Assembly: GCA_017410425.1 (NCBI GenBank)
Contig: JAFQQV010000024.1
Location: 1 to 55,267 of the forward strand
DNA length: 55,267 nt
Source: Oscillospiraceae bacterium
GTDB taxonomy: Bacteria > Bacillota > Clostridia > Oscillospirales > Oscillospiraceae
Direction: 5' to 3'
Positions 34,536 to 43,651 of the stretch are shown here, in pieces. The translations under genes were made by a program, and so were the position numbers. Within the stretch, counting starts at the first letter, position 1. Each line of letters opens with the position of its first letter. The notes beneath the pieces were generated by a model. The model ran no database searches. It worked only from the letters and a program-made list of their open reading frames with translations, and had not been told where the DNA came from.

Positions 34536-36053
34536 ATGTTTTCCAGCATAAAAAGCTTCGGCGTCAATGGCATCGGCGGCTACGGCGTCAGCGTTGAGGT
34601 CTATATCTCCAACGGCCTGCCCGCCTTTGACATTGTGGGCCTGCCGGATACGGCGGTAAAAGAGGCCCGCGAACGTGTGCGCGCCGCCATAAAGAATAAC
34701 GGTTTTCGCTTTCCTGTATCCCGGATGACGGTGAACCTTGCCCCGGCCGACAAGAAAAAGGCCGGCACGGTGTATGACCTGCCTATTCTTGTGGGCATAC
34801 TCTCCGCCGCAGGAGACATTAAAAACCCCGGCGAGGACTGCGCTTTTCTGGGTGAGCTGAGCCTGACGGGCGAGCTCCGCCCCGTGCATGGTGTGCTGCC
34901 CATGGCTCTGGCCGCCCGGCGAAACGGCGTGAGAAGGCTCTTTGTTCCCATGGAAAATGCAGCAGAAGCCGCTTTTGCCGAGGACGTGGAGGTTTACGGC
35001 GTAAAAACCGTGAAGGAGCTTATCTCCCATCTGCGCGCCGAGGAAAGTCTCAGCCCCACCGTAGCCCCAGAACCCGAAGCGGATGAACACATGCCTCTGG
35101 ACTTTTCCGATGTCAAGGGGCAGGAAAACGTAAAGCGCGCCCTTGAAATTGCCGCCGCAGGTGGTCACAATATTCTCATCGTCGGCCCTCCCGGCGCCGG
35201 CAAGTCCATGCTGGCGAAGCGTCTGCCCGGCATTCTGCCGGACATGAGCCGGGACGAGATGATAGAGAGCACCGAGATTCATTCCGTTGCCGGGCTTACA
35301 AGCCGCGAGCAGCCCATAATCTCCTTAAGACCCTTCCGCTCTCCCCACCATACAGTGTCCCCTGCCGGACTTTCCGGCGGCGGCTCTGTGCCCCGCCCGG
35401 GTGAGATAAGCCTTGCCCATAACGGCGTGCTGTTTCTGGATGAGCTGCCGGAGTTTCGCAGCGATGTGCTGGAGGTGCTGCGCCAGCCCCTTGAGGACGG
35501 CGTGGTCACCGTCTCCCGCGTTGCGGCCTCTGTCACCTTCCCCAGCCGCTTCATGCTGGTCTGTGCCATGAACCCCTGCAAATGTGGTTGGTACGGGCAC
35601 TCCTCAGGCCGCTGCCGCTGCTCAGAAAGCGATATTCGCCGCTATCACAGCCGCATCTCCGGCCCGCTGCTGGACAGAATTGATATAATCGTTGAGGTGC
35701 CGGCCCTTGAATATGAGGAGCTGCGCCACAAAGCCCCGGCAGAGCCCTCCGCAGAAATCAAAAAGCGGGTAAACGCCGCCCGGGACATTCAGCACAGCCG
35801 CTTTGAAGGAGACGGCAGCATGTGCAACGCCCACATGGGCACAAAAGAACTGAGAAAATACTGCAACCTGTCACCGGAGAGCGACATGCTTATGAAAGCC
35901 GCCTTCGATGCAATGGGGCTCAGCGCCCGCAGTTACGACCGTATCCTGCGTGTGGCCCGCACCATTGCGGATCTGGACAATGCAGATAACATAGGCCCCG
36001 AGCATATCGCTGAGGCTATACAGTACAGAACCTACGATTTTATGCAGAATTGA
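34536..36053 (+). CDS. comM: YifB/ComM-family magnesium chelatase-like AAA+ ATPase
   Basis: 505 residues. An N-terminal Lon-like substrate/protease-fold domain (1-165) is followed by the AAA+ domain with Walker A GPPGAGKS at residues 217-224 and the FRSPHHTVSPAGLSGG segment. A Cys cluster CAMNPCKCGWYG lies near 345. The C-terminal helical domain completes the family length. ComM helicases promote branch migration in natural transformation in Gram-negatives; the role in Clostridia is not settled. GAGGG precedes the ATG. Confidence 0.93.
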   Translation: MFSSIKSFGVNGIGGYGVSVEVYISNGLPAFDIVGLPDTAVKEARERVRAAIKNNGFRFPVSRMTVNLAPADKKKAGTVYDLPILVGILSAAGDIKNPGEDCAFLGELSLTGELRPVHGVLPMALAARRNGVRRLFVPMENAAEAAFAEDVEVYGVKTVKELISHLRAEESLSPTVAPEPEADEHMPLDFSDVKGQENVKRALEIAAAGGHNILIVGPPGAGKSMLAKRLPGILPDMSRDEMIESTEIHSVAGLTSREQPIISLRPFRSPHHTVSPAGLSGGGSVPRPGEISLAHNGVLFLDELPEFRSDVLEVLRQPLEDGVVTVSRVAASVTFPSRFMLVCAMNPCKCGWYGHSSGRCRCSESDIRRYHSRISGPLLDRIDIIVEVPALEYEELRHKAPAEPSAEIKKRVNAARDIQHSRFEGDGSMCNAHMGTKELRKYCNLSPESDMLMKAAFDAMGLSARSYDRILRVARTIADLDNADNIGPEHIAEAIQYRTYDFMQN

Positions 36054-36054
36054 T

Positions 36055-36103
36055 CCCCTCTCCGTCACGGCTTCGCCGTGCCACCTCTCCCAGAGTGAGA
36101 GGC
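36055..36103. repeat. palindromic intergenic repeat, copy 4 (short)
   Basis: It contains GTCACGGC-TTC-GCCGTGCC and CCTCTCCC...GTGAGAGG hairpins with the shared CTCTCCGTC start. It directly follows the comM stop codon and precedes the thiI ribosome site. Confidence 0.75.
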
Positions 36104-36132
36104 AAGAACAAGACTCAAGCAAGGAGAATAAT

Positions 36133-37308
36133 ATGAACGACATTATACTTGTAAAGCTGGGCGAGCTGGTGCTCAAGGGCCTCAACCGCCGCAGATTTGA
36201 GCAGAAGCTCCAGTCCAACATCCGCCGCCGTCTGGAAAAGATCGGCGAGTTCAAGGTCTACTGCCTGCAGTCCACCATCTATGTTGAAGGCAAGGACGAC
36301 AGCGCCGACATGGACGCCGCCATGGAGATTCTCCAGAAGATTTTCGGCATCGTCTCCATCGTCCGTGCCGCCGCCTGTGAAAAGGACAAGGATGCCATTG
36401 TGGCCCTCGCCAAGGAATATCTGCGCGAGGATATGCTCAATGCAAAGAGCTTCAAGGTGGAGTCCAAGCGCAGCGACAAGGCCTTCCCCATGACCAGCAT
36501 CCAGCTGAGCCAGTATGTGGGCGGTGAGCTGGCCGAGGCTTTCCCGGACACCGCAGTTGACGTACACAATCCTGAACTCACTGTACACATCGAGGTGCGC
36601 GACCTGGCAGCCTATGTCCACGCCGCTCCCGTGCCCGGTGCGGGCGGCATGCCCGTGGGCTCCAACGGCGTGGCCCTTACCTTGCTCTCCGGCGGTATAG
36701 ACAGCCCTGTTTCCACCTATATGATCGCAAAGCGCGGCGTGCGCCTCATCCCTGTGCACTTCTTCTCCTTCCCCTACACCAGCCAGCAGGCTCTGGACAA
36801 GGTGGTGGAGCTGGCCCAGAAGCTCACCGACTACTGCGGCCGAATGACCATTGAGGTGGTTCCCTTCACCCACATTCAGGAAGAGATGCGCGACAAGGTG
36901 CCCGAGGAGTACTTCACTCTCGTCATGCGCCGCTTCATGATGCGCATCGCCACCCGTATCGCTGAGGCCAACGGTGCCTCCGCCATCGTCACCGGTGAAA
37001 ATTTGGGTCAGGTTGCAAGCCAGACCATGGAGGCCATGGCCTCCACCCAAGCTGTTACCGATCTGCCCGTGCTCCAGCCCCTGATCGGTATGGACAAGGA
37101 AGAAATCATCACCATCGCCAGAAAGATCGACACCTTTGACACCTCCATCCTGCCCTATGAGGACTGCTGCACCGTCTTCACTCCCCGCCATCCCCGCACC
37201 CATCCCAAGCTCTCCGAGGTTGAGGCTGCAGAGGCCGCACTGGACATCGAGGGTCTGGTTGAGGAAGCCCTTGCCGGCATTGAAAGGATAAGGGTAGACC
37301 ATGACTAA
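36133..37308 (+). CDS. thiI: tRNA 4-thiouridine synthase ThiI
   Basis: 391 residues. In order: N-terminal ferredoxin-like domain, THUMP domain (about 60-165) and a PP-loop ATPase domain with SGGIDSP at 186-192. It adenylates U8 of tRNA and transfers sulfur to it. There is no C-terminal rhodanese domain, as is normal in Gram-positives, so sulfur must come from a separate NifS-type desulfurase, not encoded in this window. It overlaps cinA by 8 bases. Confidence 0.95.
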   Translation: MNDIILVKLGELVLKGLNRRRFEQKLQSNIRRRLEKIGEFKVYCLQSTIYVEGKDDSADMDAAMEILQKIFGIVSIVRAAACEKDKDAIVALAKEYLREDMLNAKSFKVESKRSDKAFPMTSIQLSQYVGGELAEAFPDTAVDVHNPELTVHIEVRDLAAYVHAAPVPGAGGMPVGSNGVALTLLSGGIDSPVSTYMIAKRGVRLIPVHFFSFPYTSQQALDKVVELAQKLTDYCGRMTIEVVPFTHIQEEMRDKVPEEYFTLVMRRFMMRIATRIAEANGASAIVTGENLGQVASQTMEAMASTQAVTDLPVLQPLIGMDKEEIITIARKIDTFDTSILPYEDCCTVFTPRHPRTHPKLSEVEAAEAALDIEGLVEEALAGIERIRVDHD

Positions 37309-38560
37309 AAGCAGAGATACAGAGATAATCTCTGTGGGCACCGAGCTTTTGCTGGGCCGCGTTGTAAATACCGACGCAAGAGACATCTCCGAGATGCTCT
37401 CCAAAATCGGCATCAATGTAAAATACCACACCGTTGTGGGCGACAATCCCCAGAGGCTCCGCGACTGCGTTATGATTGCAAAGCAGCGCGCCGACATCAT
37501 CATCACCACCGGCGGCCTTGGCCCCACCTGTGATGATCTGACCAAGCAGATTCTGGCTGAGGCCTTCGGGCTTAAGCTGGAGTACAATCAGGAAGTTGCC
37601 GACGGACTCTATGAGTACATAGACTTCAAGGGTGAGCTGACCGACAACACCTATCAGCAGGCCATGCTGCCCGAAGGCTGCACGGTGTTTCACAACACCT
37701 GCGGCACCGCACCCGGCTGCGGCTTTGAGAAGGACGGCAAGACCGTTGTCATGATCCCCGGCCCTCCCAAGGAGTGCAACGCCATGTTCTCCCTCAGCGC
37801 TATGCCCTATCTCCAGCATCTGAGCGAGGAGAAAATTGTCTCACACTCTGTCTGCGTCTTTGGCATGGGTGAGAGCGCCGTGGACGATGTGTTCGCCGAG
37901 GAAATGAACGCCATGACAAACCCCAGCATGGCCCCTTACGCAAAAGAGAGTGACTGCCTGCTGCAGATAACTGCCAAGGCCCACAGTCTTGATGAAGCCG
38001 AGGCAATGATAGCCCCAGTGATGGAGCATGTGTGCCAGAAGCTGGGCGACATGGTATACGGTATCGATGTGGACTGCATTGAGGAAGCCGCCATGGCCCT
38101 GCTGAAGGAAAAGCATATGACCTTTGCCACCGCAGAGAGCTGCACCGGCGGTGAGATCGCAAAGCGCTTCACCGACCTGCCCGGAGCCAGCGCCTTTTTC
38201 AAAGGCGGTGCAGTAACATACTGGAACGAGGTCAAGAGCCTGATGCTGGGTGTCCCCGCTGAGCTTATCGAGGAAAAGGGCGTTGTGAGTTACGAAGTGG
38301 CCAAGGCCATGGCCGAAGGTATCCGTGAAAAGCTTGGTACAGACATGGCTATTGGTGTTACCGGTCTTGCCGGCCCTGACGGCGACGGCATAAACGAAGT
38401 TGGCACAGTGTTCATCGCCCTTGCCACGGAAGACGAAACCTTCGTCCGCGAGATTCATCTTGGCGCACGCCGCACCCGCAGCTTCATCCGCCGCATGGCC
38501 GGCAACTACGCCTTTGACATGATGCGCCGATACATGAGCGGTAAGCCTGTACTGTTTTGA
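37301..38560 (+). CDS. cinA: CinA-family protein (NMN amidohydrolase / competence-damage protein)
   Basis: 419 residues, full length. The N-terminal MoCF/COG1058 domain has TTGGLGPTCDD near 67-77 and an FxGP-type IPGPPKEC segment. The C-terminal PncC domain has TAESCTGG near 275-282 and KGGAVTYWNEVK, as in NMN deamidases that recycle pyridine nucleotides. Start lies in the thiI end with GAAAGGA upstream. Confidence 0.94.
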   Translation: MTKSRDTEIISVGTELLLGRVVNTDARDISEMLSKIGINVKYHTVVGDNPQRLRDCVMIAKQRADIIITTGGLGPTCDDLTKQILAEAFGLKLEYNQEVADGLYEYIDFKGELTDNTYQQAMLPEGCTVFHNTCGTAPGCGFEKDGKTVVMIPGPPKECNAMFSLSAMPYLQHLSEEKIVSHSVCVFGMGESAVDDVFAEEMNAMTNPSMAPYAKESDCLLQITAKAHSLDEAEAMIAPVMEHVCQKLGDMVYGIDVDCIEEAAMALLKEKHMTFATAESCTGGEIAKRFTDLPGASAFFKGGAVTYWNEVKSLMLGVPAELIEEKGVVSYEVAKAMAEGIREKLGTDMAIGVTGLAGPDGDGINEVGTVFIALATEDETFVREIHLGARRTRSFIRRMAGNYAFDMMRRYMSGKPVLF

Positions 38561-38570
38561 AACCAGAATC

Positions 38571-38698
38571 CTGGCTCTCCCTCTGGGAGAGCTGTCGAAC
38601 GCAGTGAGACTGAGAGGGCAATAATCCCCTACTCTTTTTAACGACACCCTCTCCGTCTTTTGCCTGCGGCAAAATCCACCTCTCCCAAAGGGAGAGGC
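38571..38698. repeat. palindromic intergenic repeat, copy 5
   Basis: GCTCTCCC / GGGAGAGC and CCTCTCCC-AAA-GGGAGAGG hairpins flank an inner pair GAGAGGG / CCCTCTC; a TTTTGCC-TGC-GGCAAAA hairpin lies within. It begins 10 bases after the cinA stop. Confidence 0.8.
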
Positions 38699-38706
38699 AA
38701 GAAATC

Positions 38707-38740
38707 AGCCTCCCATAGGGAAGGCTTTTTTCTTTTTTAA
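38707..38740 (+). terminator. terminator downstream of cinA
   Basis: AGCCTCCC / GGGAAGGCT stem (one bulge) with a run TTTTTTCTTTTTT. Confidence 0.7.
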
Positions 38741-38763
38741 ATCTTAAGATTGCTTTAAGTCCA

Positions 38764-38792
38764 TTGACAGCGGCTACTGTATCGTGTTATAC
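38764..38792 (+). promoter_or_regulatory. sigma-A-type promoter of the GntR/ABC operon
   Basis: A perfect TTGACA (38764-38769) and TTATAC (38787-38792) are 17 bases apart, about 50 bases before the GntR start codon. Confidence 0.75.
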
Positions 38793-38795
38793 ATT

Positions 38796-38822
38796 AACTG
38801 TATTAGATGCATTAGTACAGTT
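38796..38822 (+). promoter_or_regulatory. candidate GntR (YtrA-type) operator
   Basis: AACTGTA and TACAGTT form a perfect 7-bp inverted repeat with a 13-base spacer, covering the predicted transcription start. A dimeric repressor bound here would block the promoter, which fits autoregulation by the GntR protein. Confidence 0.55.
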
Positions 38823-38842
38823 GACACAGAGGAGGGACATAC

Positions 38843-39205
38843 TTGATAAACATTAACTATGGCCATTCCAAACCCATATATGAGCAGGTCAAGGACGGCC
38901 TGCGCCAGCTTATGCTCAGCGGCGTGCTGACGGAGAACCAGAAGCTCCCCTCGGTGCGCGAGCTGGCAGTTAAGCTCACCATCAACCCCAACACCATACA
39001 GCGTGCATACCGTGAGCTGGAGACAGAGGGCTATATCGTCTCTATCCCCGGCAAGGGCAGCTTTGTTGCCGCAGAAAACGGTGCGCTGGCCGCCCGCAAG
39101 GCGGAGCTGAAGGAGAAATTCCTCGCTGCTGCGGCTGAACTGCGCGCCATAGGCGTGGAGGATGATGAGCTTGTTTCCATGCTGAAGGAGGGAGACGCAC
39201 GATGA
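38843..39205 (+). CDS. GntR-family transcriptional regulator (YtrA subfamily)
   Basis: 120 residues: an N-terminal winged helix (about 1-72, with LPSVRELAVKLTINPNTIQRAY) and a short C-terminal helical tail, the size of the YtrA subfamily. It starts with TTG; GAGGAGGG lies 6 bases upstream. YtrA-type repressors control the ABC transporter genes in the same operon and often respond to cell-wall-active antibiotics or envelope stress. The start of the ATPase gene overlaps its end by four bases. Confidence 0.92.
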   Translation: MININYGHSKPIYEQVKDGLRQLMLSGVLTENQKLPSVRELAVKLTINPNTIQRAYRELETEGYIVSIPGKGSFVAAENGALAARKAELKEKFLAAAAELRAIGVEDDELVSMLKEGDAR

Positions 39206-40095
39206 TTGAAGTTAAGGAATTGTACAAGAGCTTTGACGGCTTTCAAGCCCTCAAGGGTCTGAACATAAATGTGCCCAAGGGCGCGGTATATGGTCTTGTT
39301 GGCCCCAACGGTGCCGGCAAGTCAACCGTTATCCGCCACATTGCCGGTATTTACCGGCAGGACAGCGGCGAAGTCCTCATCGAGGGTGAGCCTGTGTTTG
39401 AAAACATCGCCATCAAAGAGCGCATTGCCTATATCCCCGATGAGATTTTCTACTATTCTCAGGCAAACATAAAGGATATGATGCAGTTTTACCGCAGCAT
39501 CTACAGTAATTTCAGCACTGAGCGCTTTGAAAAGCTTGGCGAGGCCTTCCACATCGACCCCAAAACTCCCATGCGCAAGCTCTCCAAGGGCATGCAGAAG
39601 CAGGTGGCCTTCTGGCTGACTCTCAGCTGCTGCCCGGACTACATCATCCTGGACGAGCCGGTGGACGGTCTGGACCCGGTAATGCGCCGTCAGGTATGGA
39701 GCCTGCTGCTCTCCGATGTAGCAGAGCGCGGCGTAACCGTTCTGGTTTCTTCCCACAACCTCAGAGAGCTGGAGGATGTCTGCGACCATGTGGGCATCAT
39801 GGACCATGGCAGGCTGCTGCTTGAGCGCTCACTGAGCCAGCTGCAGGACAACATGGTGAAGATCCAGCTGGCCCTGCCGGAGGGCAAGGAGCTGCCCGAG
39901 GGCCTGGAGCTGGTGCATGAAAGCCGCACCGGCAGACTCAGACAGCTGATTCTCCGCGGCCGTGAAGAAGAACTGAGCGCAAAGCTCATGGCGGCAGAGC
40001 CTTTGTTCATGGACGTGCTGCCCCTGAGCCTTGAGGAAATATTTATCTATGAATTGGGAGGTGCCGAGCATGAAATCAAGGATATCATTCTTTAA
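39202..40095 (+). CDS. ABC transporter ATP-binding protein (YtrB-like)
   Basis: 297 residues. Walker A GPNGAGKS is near residues 34-41, Walker B YIILDEP near 150, and the H-loop SSHN near 184. The signature motif is LSKGMQKQ in place of LSGGQ, a variant normal in this subfamily. After residue ~215 a C-terminal extension follows. Together with the permease downstream it forms a transporter of unknown substrate; export or sensing of envelope-active peptides is the usual guess. Confidence 0.92.
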   Translation: MIEVKELYKSFDGFQALKGLNINVPKGAVYGLVGPNGAGKSTVIRHIAGIYRQDSGEVLIEGEPVFENIAIKERIAYIPDEIFYYSQANIKDMMQFYRSIYSNFSTERFEKLGEAFHIDPKTPMRKLSKGMQKQVAFWLTLSCCPDYIILDEPVDGLDPVMRRQVWSLLLSDVAERGVTVLVSSHNLRELEDVCDHVGIMDHGRLLLERSLSQLQDNMVKIQLALPEGKELPEGLELVHESRTGRLRQLILRGREEELSAKLMAAEPLFMDVLPLSLEEIFIYELGGAEHEIKDIIL

Positions 40096-41980
40096 TTCCG
40101 GCCTTTGCCGCAGTCTGCTCCGGCGCAACTGGCCTGTATGGACAAGCTACTTTGTCCTGCTGCTCATCATGGTGCCCGGTGACATGATGCAGATTGTAGA
40201 GCGCAGCGCCCGCTACGAACAAAGCGCGGACTATCTCTTCCGCCAGCTCAATCGCACCATGCTCAGCGCCGGCGTAAATGTGGCAATCCTGTCCTTCTTT
40301 GTCTGCGTTCTGGTGGCCATGGCCATGTTCGGCTACATGTATAATAACCGCAGCTGCAGCATGTATAACTCCCTGCCCATAAAGCGTGAGACCGTTTTCT
40401 CCACTGCTTTTCTCACCGGCCTTGTGCCAATGCTCATTGCCGATGTAATTATCGCTCTTATCTGCCTTGCACTTTTCTCCAGTCAGGGTCTGGAAGCCAA
40501 AAACGTCTGGCTCTATTTATCCATGTCGCTGATGGGCAATATCGCCTTCTACGGCATGGCGGCCTTCTGCTCCGTGCTGACGGGCCACATTCTGATTCTC
40601 CCTGCGGTGTATGTTATCCTGAACGTTGCTGCCGCCCTTGCTGAAGCCGGTATTTTTACCGCCAGAGACACCATTGTCTATGGTTACGCAGGTGCCTACC
40701 ATCTTCAGCCTCTTTCCCCCATCGTCCAACTTGCGGAAAATCTGAATCTGCAGACCGATTGGGTCCGCAATGCAGATGGCGGCATGGTGGAAAGCGGCGT
40801 TTACACTGTTGAGGGCTATGAATGGCTTATCATCTACTGCATTGCAGGGCTCGTGCTGGCTGCCCTGGCTGTACTCATTTACCGCCGCCGCCACATGGAA
40901 AGCTGTGGCGACGTGGTGGCAATCTCCATTCTCAAGCCCATTTTCCGCTACTGCATGTGCTTCGGCGTGGCGCTGATGTTTGCCTACGTGGTATATAATG
41001 CAATCTTCTCCAGCTATCTCTCCGCCCTGCCCGAGGCCGGCTGCTATCTGGCGCTGATGCTGGCAGGTGCCTTCATGGGCTATTTTGCCGCCGAGATGCT
41101 GATGCAGAAGACTCTCAGAGTATTCCGCGGCAAGTGGAAGGGCTTTATTGTAAGCTCCCTGATTATCATCGCCTTTGTGGGCATCAACGAGTTTGACCTG
41201 ACCGGCTACGAAAAGCGCCTGCCCGAGGCAGATAATATTGAAAAAGTCTATCTGAGCTATCACGAAGGCTGCGAATACGAGGAACCTGAGAATATTGAGA
41301 AGCTGCTTGAGTTCCACCGGCTTATCATCGACCAGAAGGCAGTAAATGAGAGCGCATATGTGGATGGTCGTCAACATGTGGGCATTATCTACACCATGAA
41401 GGACGGCAGCGAGTTTAGCCGCAACTACTTTATCTCCTACGAGACTGAGCAGAAGCGTGATTCCGGTTCCTGCGTCAATGCCCTGGCCAAGGTTGTAAAT
41501 CTGCAAGAGGCCATCGACAAGCGTGCCGCCACTGAGGTCCCCGTAACCGAGCATGTTATAGTTGATGCATCTCTCGAGGGCCGCAGACTCAATGATGCCG
41601 GCGAATTTGAGTGGTTCAGCCTGCCCCTCACCGCCGCTCAGGCTGCCCAATTCTATAATGAATGCATTGTCCCCGATGCTGCCGAGGGCAAGCTCTGCCG
41701 CCTCTTCCCCGTGAACACTGAGGAGTACTATACCCAGGTCAGCTCCGTATCCTTCCACTTCGGCCTTTACTATGAAGACCTGTCCATGCGGGAATGGGGC
41801 AAGACCTACAAGAGTTTCACCATGTATCTGGACGCTCCGCGCTGCTGTGAGTGGATAGAGAAAAACACTGATATTGAGCTTATCTCCATGGGCGAAGTAG
41901 ATCCCGAAGGCATGGAGCATGATCTCTACCGCTACGGTTCCACAGATATGCCCACAGCGGAAGCTGTTGTATATTACTGA
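40070..41980 (+). CDS. ABC transporter permease with large C-terminal extracytoplasmic domain
   Basis: 636 residues. I choose the ATG at 40070, preceded by GGGAGG, inside the end of the ATPase gene. There are about six membrane segments up to residue ~295 and another two or three near 295-395. The remaining ~240 residues are soluble and probably outside the membrane. I recall a DUF6449-type C-terminal domain in such Clostridia permeases; the name is not checked. No peptidase or binding motif is visible in the tail. It forms one operon with the GntR regulator and the ATPase. Confidence 0.8.
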   Translation: MKSRISFFNSGLCRSLLRRNWPVWTSYFVLLLIMVPGDMMQIVERSARYEQSADYLFRQLNRTMLSAGVNVAILSFFVCVLVAMAMFGYMYNNRSCSMYNSLPIKRETVFSTAFLTGLVPMLIADVIIALICLALFSSQGLEAKNVWLYLSMSLMGNIAFYGMAAFCSVLTGHILILPAVYVILNVAAALAEAGIFTARDTIVYGYAGAYHLQPLSPIVQLAENLNLQTDWVRNADGGMVESGVYTVEGYEWLIIYCIAGLVLAALAVLIYRRRHMESCGDVVAISILKPIFRYCMCFGVALMFAYVVYNAIFSSYLSALPEAGCYLALMLAGAFMGYFAAEMLMQKTLRVFRGKWKGFIVSSLIIIAFVGINEFDLTGYEKRLPEADNIEKVYLSYHEGCEYEEPENIEKLLEFHRLIIDQKAVNESAYVDGRQHVGIIYTMKDGSEFSRNYFISYETEQKRDSGSCVNALAKVVNLQEAIDKRAATEVPVTEHVIVDASLEGRRLNDAGEFEWFSLPLTAAQAAQFYNECIVPDAAEGKLCRLFPVNTEEYYTQVSSVSFHFGLYYEDLSMREWGKTYKSFTMYLDAPRCCEWIEKNTDIELISMGEVDPEGMEHDLYRYGSTDMPTAEAVVYY

Positions 41981-41983
41981 TGT

Positions 41984-42018
41984 AAAATGGCTCCTTAACA
42001 AAGGGGCCATTTTCTTTT
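41984..42018 (+). terminator. terminator of the GntR/ABC operon
   Basis: A 13-bp stem AAAATGGCTCCTT / AAGGGGCCATTTT (one G-T pair) with an AACA loop, followed by CTTTTT, directly after the stop codon. Confidence 0.9.
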
Positions 42019-42146
42019 TACAAAAAATCCATCTTATTTAAAATTTCTTGCGCTTTTGTTCATTACAAGTACATAAATGGGCATTATTATAATGACAACA
42101 AAAAGATGAAAGCTAAAACAGCTTCGATATATAAAGAGGACAGCCC

Positions 42147-43523
42147 ATGAATTATTTCATAGATGACAATATCCCCGAAAACAATGATCCCTCTCCCGTA
42201 GAAAATACCGACAGGGTAAACGGGGAATACCATTATAAAAACGGATATACCCAGCGCATCTATTCAGATGCCCACTATGTCCGGGAAAACGAAACCACCG
42301 CACCGCCCAAGTATTACACTCCTCCCGCAGAAAAGCCTGTGAAGGAGCCTAAGCCCCCAAAGAAAAAGGGCGGTTTCATAAAGACTGTGTGCATTGTGCT
42401 TGTCAGCGCCATCCTCGGTGCCATTGGCGGCGCCGCCGTCACGGAAGAGCTTCTGGACGAGCGCATGGACAGGATGGAAGATCGTATAGAGCAGCTGCAG
42501 GATTATCACGCAGCTGTTGAACCTGAGAGCGAAGGCGCTCTGGTATATGACAGTGCCACCCGCCATGACAATGCATTGCACGCATCCCAGATCTATGAGC
42601 TGGCGCTGAACCAGGTTGTAGGTATCACTACAGAAGTGACCTACACCAACTTCTTTGGTATGACCAGTTCCTCCGCCGTCACCGGTTCCGGCTTTATCGT
42701 CACCTCCGACGGCTATATTCTCACCAACTACCACGTCATTGAGGACGCATACACCGGAAATCTGGATGTATCCGTAATGCTCTATGACGGTACCACTTAT
42801 ACTGCCGCCATCGTCGGCACCGAGCCCGACAACGACATCGCCGTGCTGAAGATTGAGGCTGAAGGCCTTCAGGCTGCAGAGCTTGCAGACAGCGACGATC
42901 TTCTGGTTGGCGACAAGGTCTATGCCGTGGGTAACCCCCTGGGCGAGCTGGAATTTTCCATGACCACCGGCTATGTAAGCGCCAAGGACCGCGTAATTGC
43001 TACCGGTCAGGGCAGCGACGCTATAAGCATGTTCCAGTTTGACGCTGCGGTCAACTCCGGCAATTCCGGCGGCCCCGTGTATAACGAGCTGGGCCAGGTT
43101 GTGGGCGTTGTAACCGCAAAGTACGCCGACACCGGCGTTGAAGGCATCGGCTTTGCCGTCCCCATCAGTGACGCGGCCTCCATTGCAAACGACCTTATTA
43201 CCAAGGGCTATGTAACCGGCAAAGCATATCTGGGCGTTTCCATCAACAGCAAGTATAACTCCATGTATGCCCAGTATTACGGCTGGCCCGTAGGTGCCTA
43301 TGTTGACTCTGTCACTCCCGGCAGCTGTGCCGAGACTGCAGGCATCGCAGCCGGCGACATTATCACCAAGCTTGGCGGCGAAGAGATCAAGAGCTATGAA
43401 GATCTCAAATCCGCTATCAAGCGCCACAGCGCAGGCGAAAGCGTAGAGGTAGAGCTCTACCGCGCCGACGAAAGCCGTGTCGTTAGCGTCACTTTTGACG
43501 AAAGCGTGCCTGAAAATGCATAA
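42147..43523 (+). CDS. HtrA/DegP-like membrane-anchored serine protease with PDZ domain
   Basis: 458 residues. A cytosolic Pro/Lys-rich N-terminus (1-76) precedes one membrane helix (about 77-98). The outer trypsin-like domain has the triad His196, Asp230 and Ser307 (in GNSGG), and a C-terminal PDZ domain spans about 360-450. It degrades or refolds damaged exported proteins. AGAGGA precedes the ATG. A perfect TATAAT lies at 42088-42093, with a poorly placed -35. In Bacillus relatives such genes answer to envelope stress systems; none is visible here. Confidence 0.94.
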   Translation: MNYFIDDNIPENNDPSPVENTDRVNGEYHYKNGYTQRIYSDAHYVRENETTAPPKYYTPPAEKPVKEPKPPKKKGGFIKTVCIVLVSAILGAIGGAAVTEELLDERMDRMEDRIEQLQDYHAAVEPESEGALVYDSATRHDNALHASQIYELALNQVVGITTEVTYTNFFGMTSSSAVTGSGFIVTSDGYILTNYHVIEDAYTGNLDVSVMLYDGTTYTAAIVGTEPDNDIAVLKIEAEGLQAAELADSDDLLVGDKVYAVGNPLGELEFSMTTGYVSAKDRVIATGQGSDAISMFQFDAAVNSGNSGGPVYNELGQVVGVVTAKYADTGVEGIGFAVPISDAASIANDLITKGYVTGKAYLGVSINSKYNSMYAQYYGWPVGAYVDSVTPGSCAETAGIAAGDIITKLGGEEIKSYEDLKSAIKRHSAGESVEVELYRADESRVVSVTFDESVPENA

Positions 43524-43583
43524 GGCGCATAATTAATTCGATATTTCTCAACTCCTATAAATCCTCTCTTTTCTCCCAAAAGC

Positions 43584-43624
43584 AGGAGCCCGTACACCTT
43601 GGTGTGCGGGCTCCTGTGATTTTA
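43584..43624 (+). terminator. terminator after htrA-like gene
   Basis: A 15-bp stem AGGAGCCCGTACACC / GGTGTGCGGGCTCCT (one G-T pair) is followed by GTGATTTT. Confidence 0.8.
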
Positions 43625-43651
43625 AAGCACCTTGAAAAAGCATAAAACCAC

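Larger units (their letters stand above)
38561..38842. other. intergenic region: repeat, terminator, promoter and operator
   Basis: 282 bases between cinA and the GntR gene. In order: palindromic repeat copy 5, a terminator, an AT-rich stretch, a strong promoter and an inverted-repeat operator. No small gene is supported. Confidence 0.7.
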
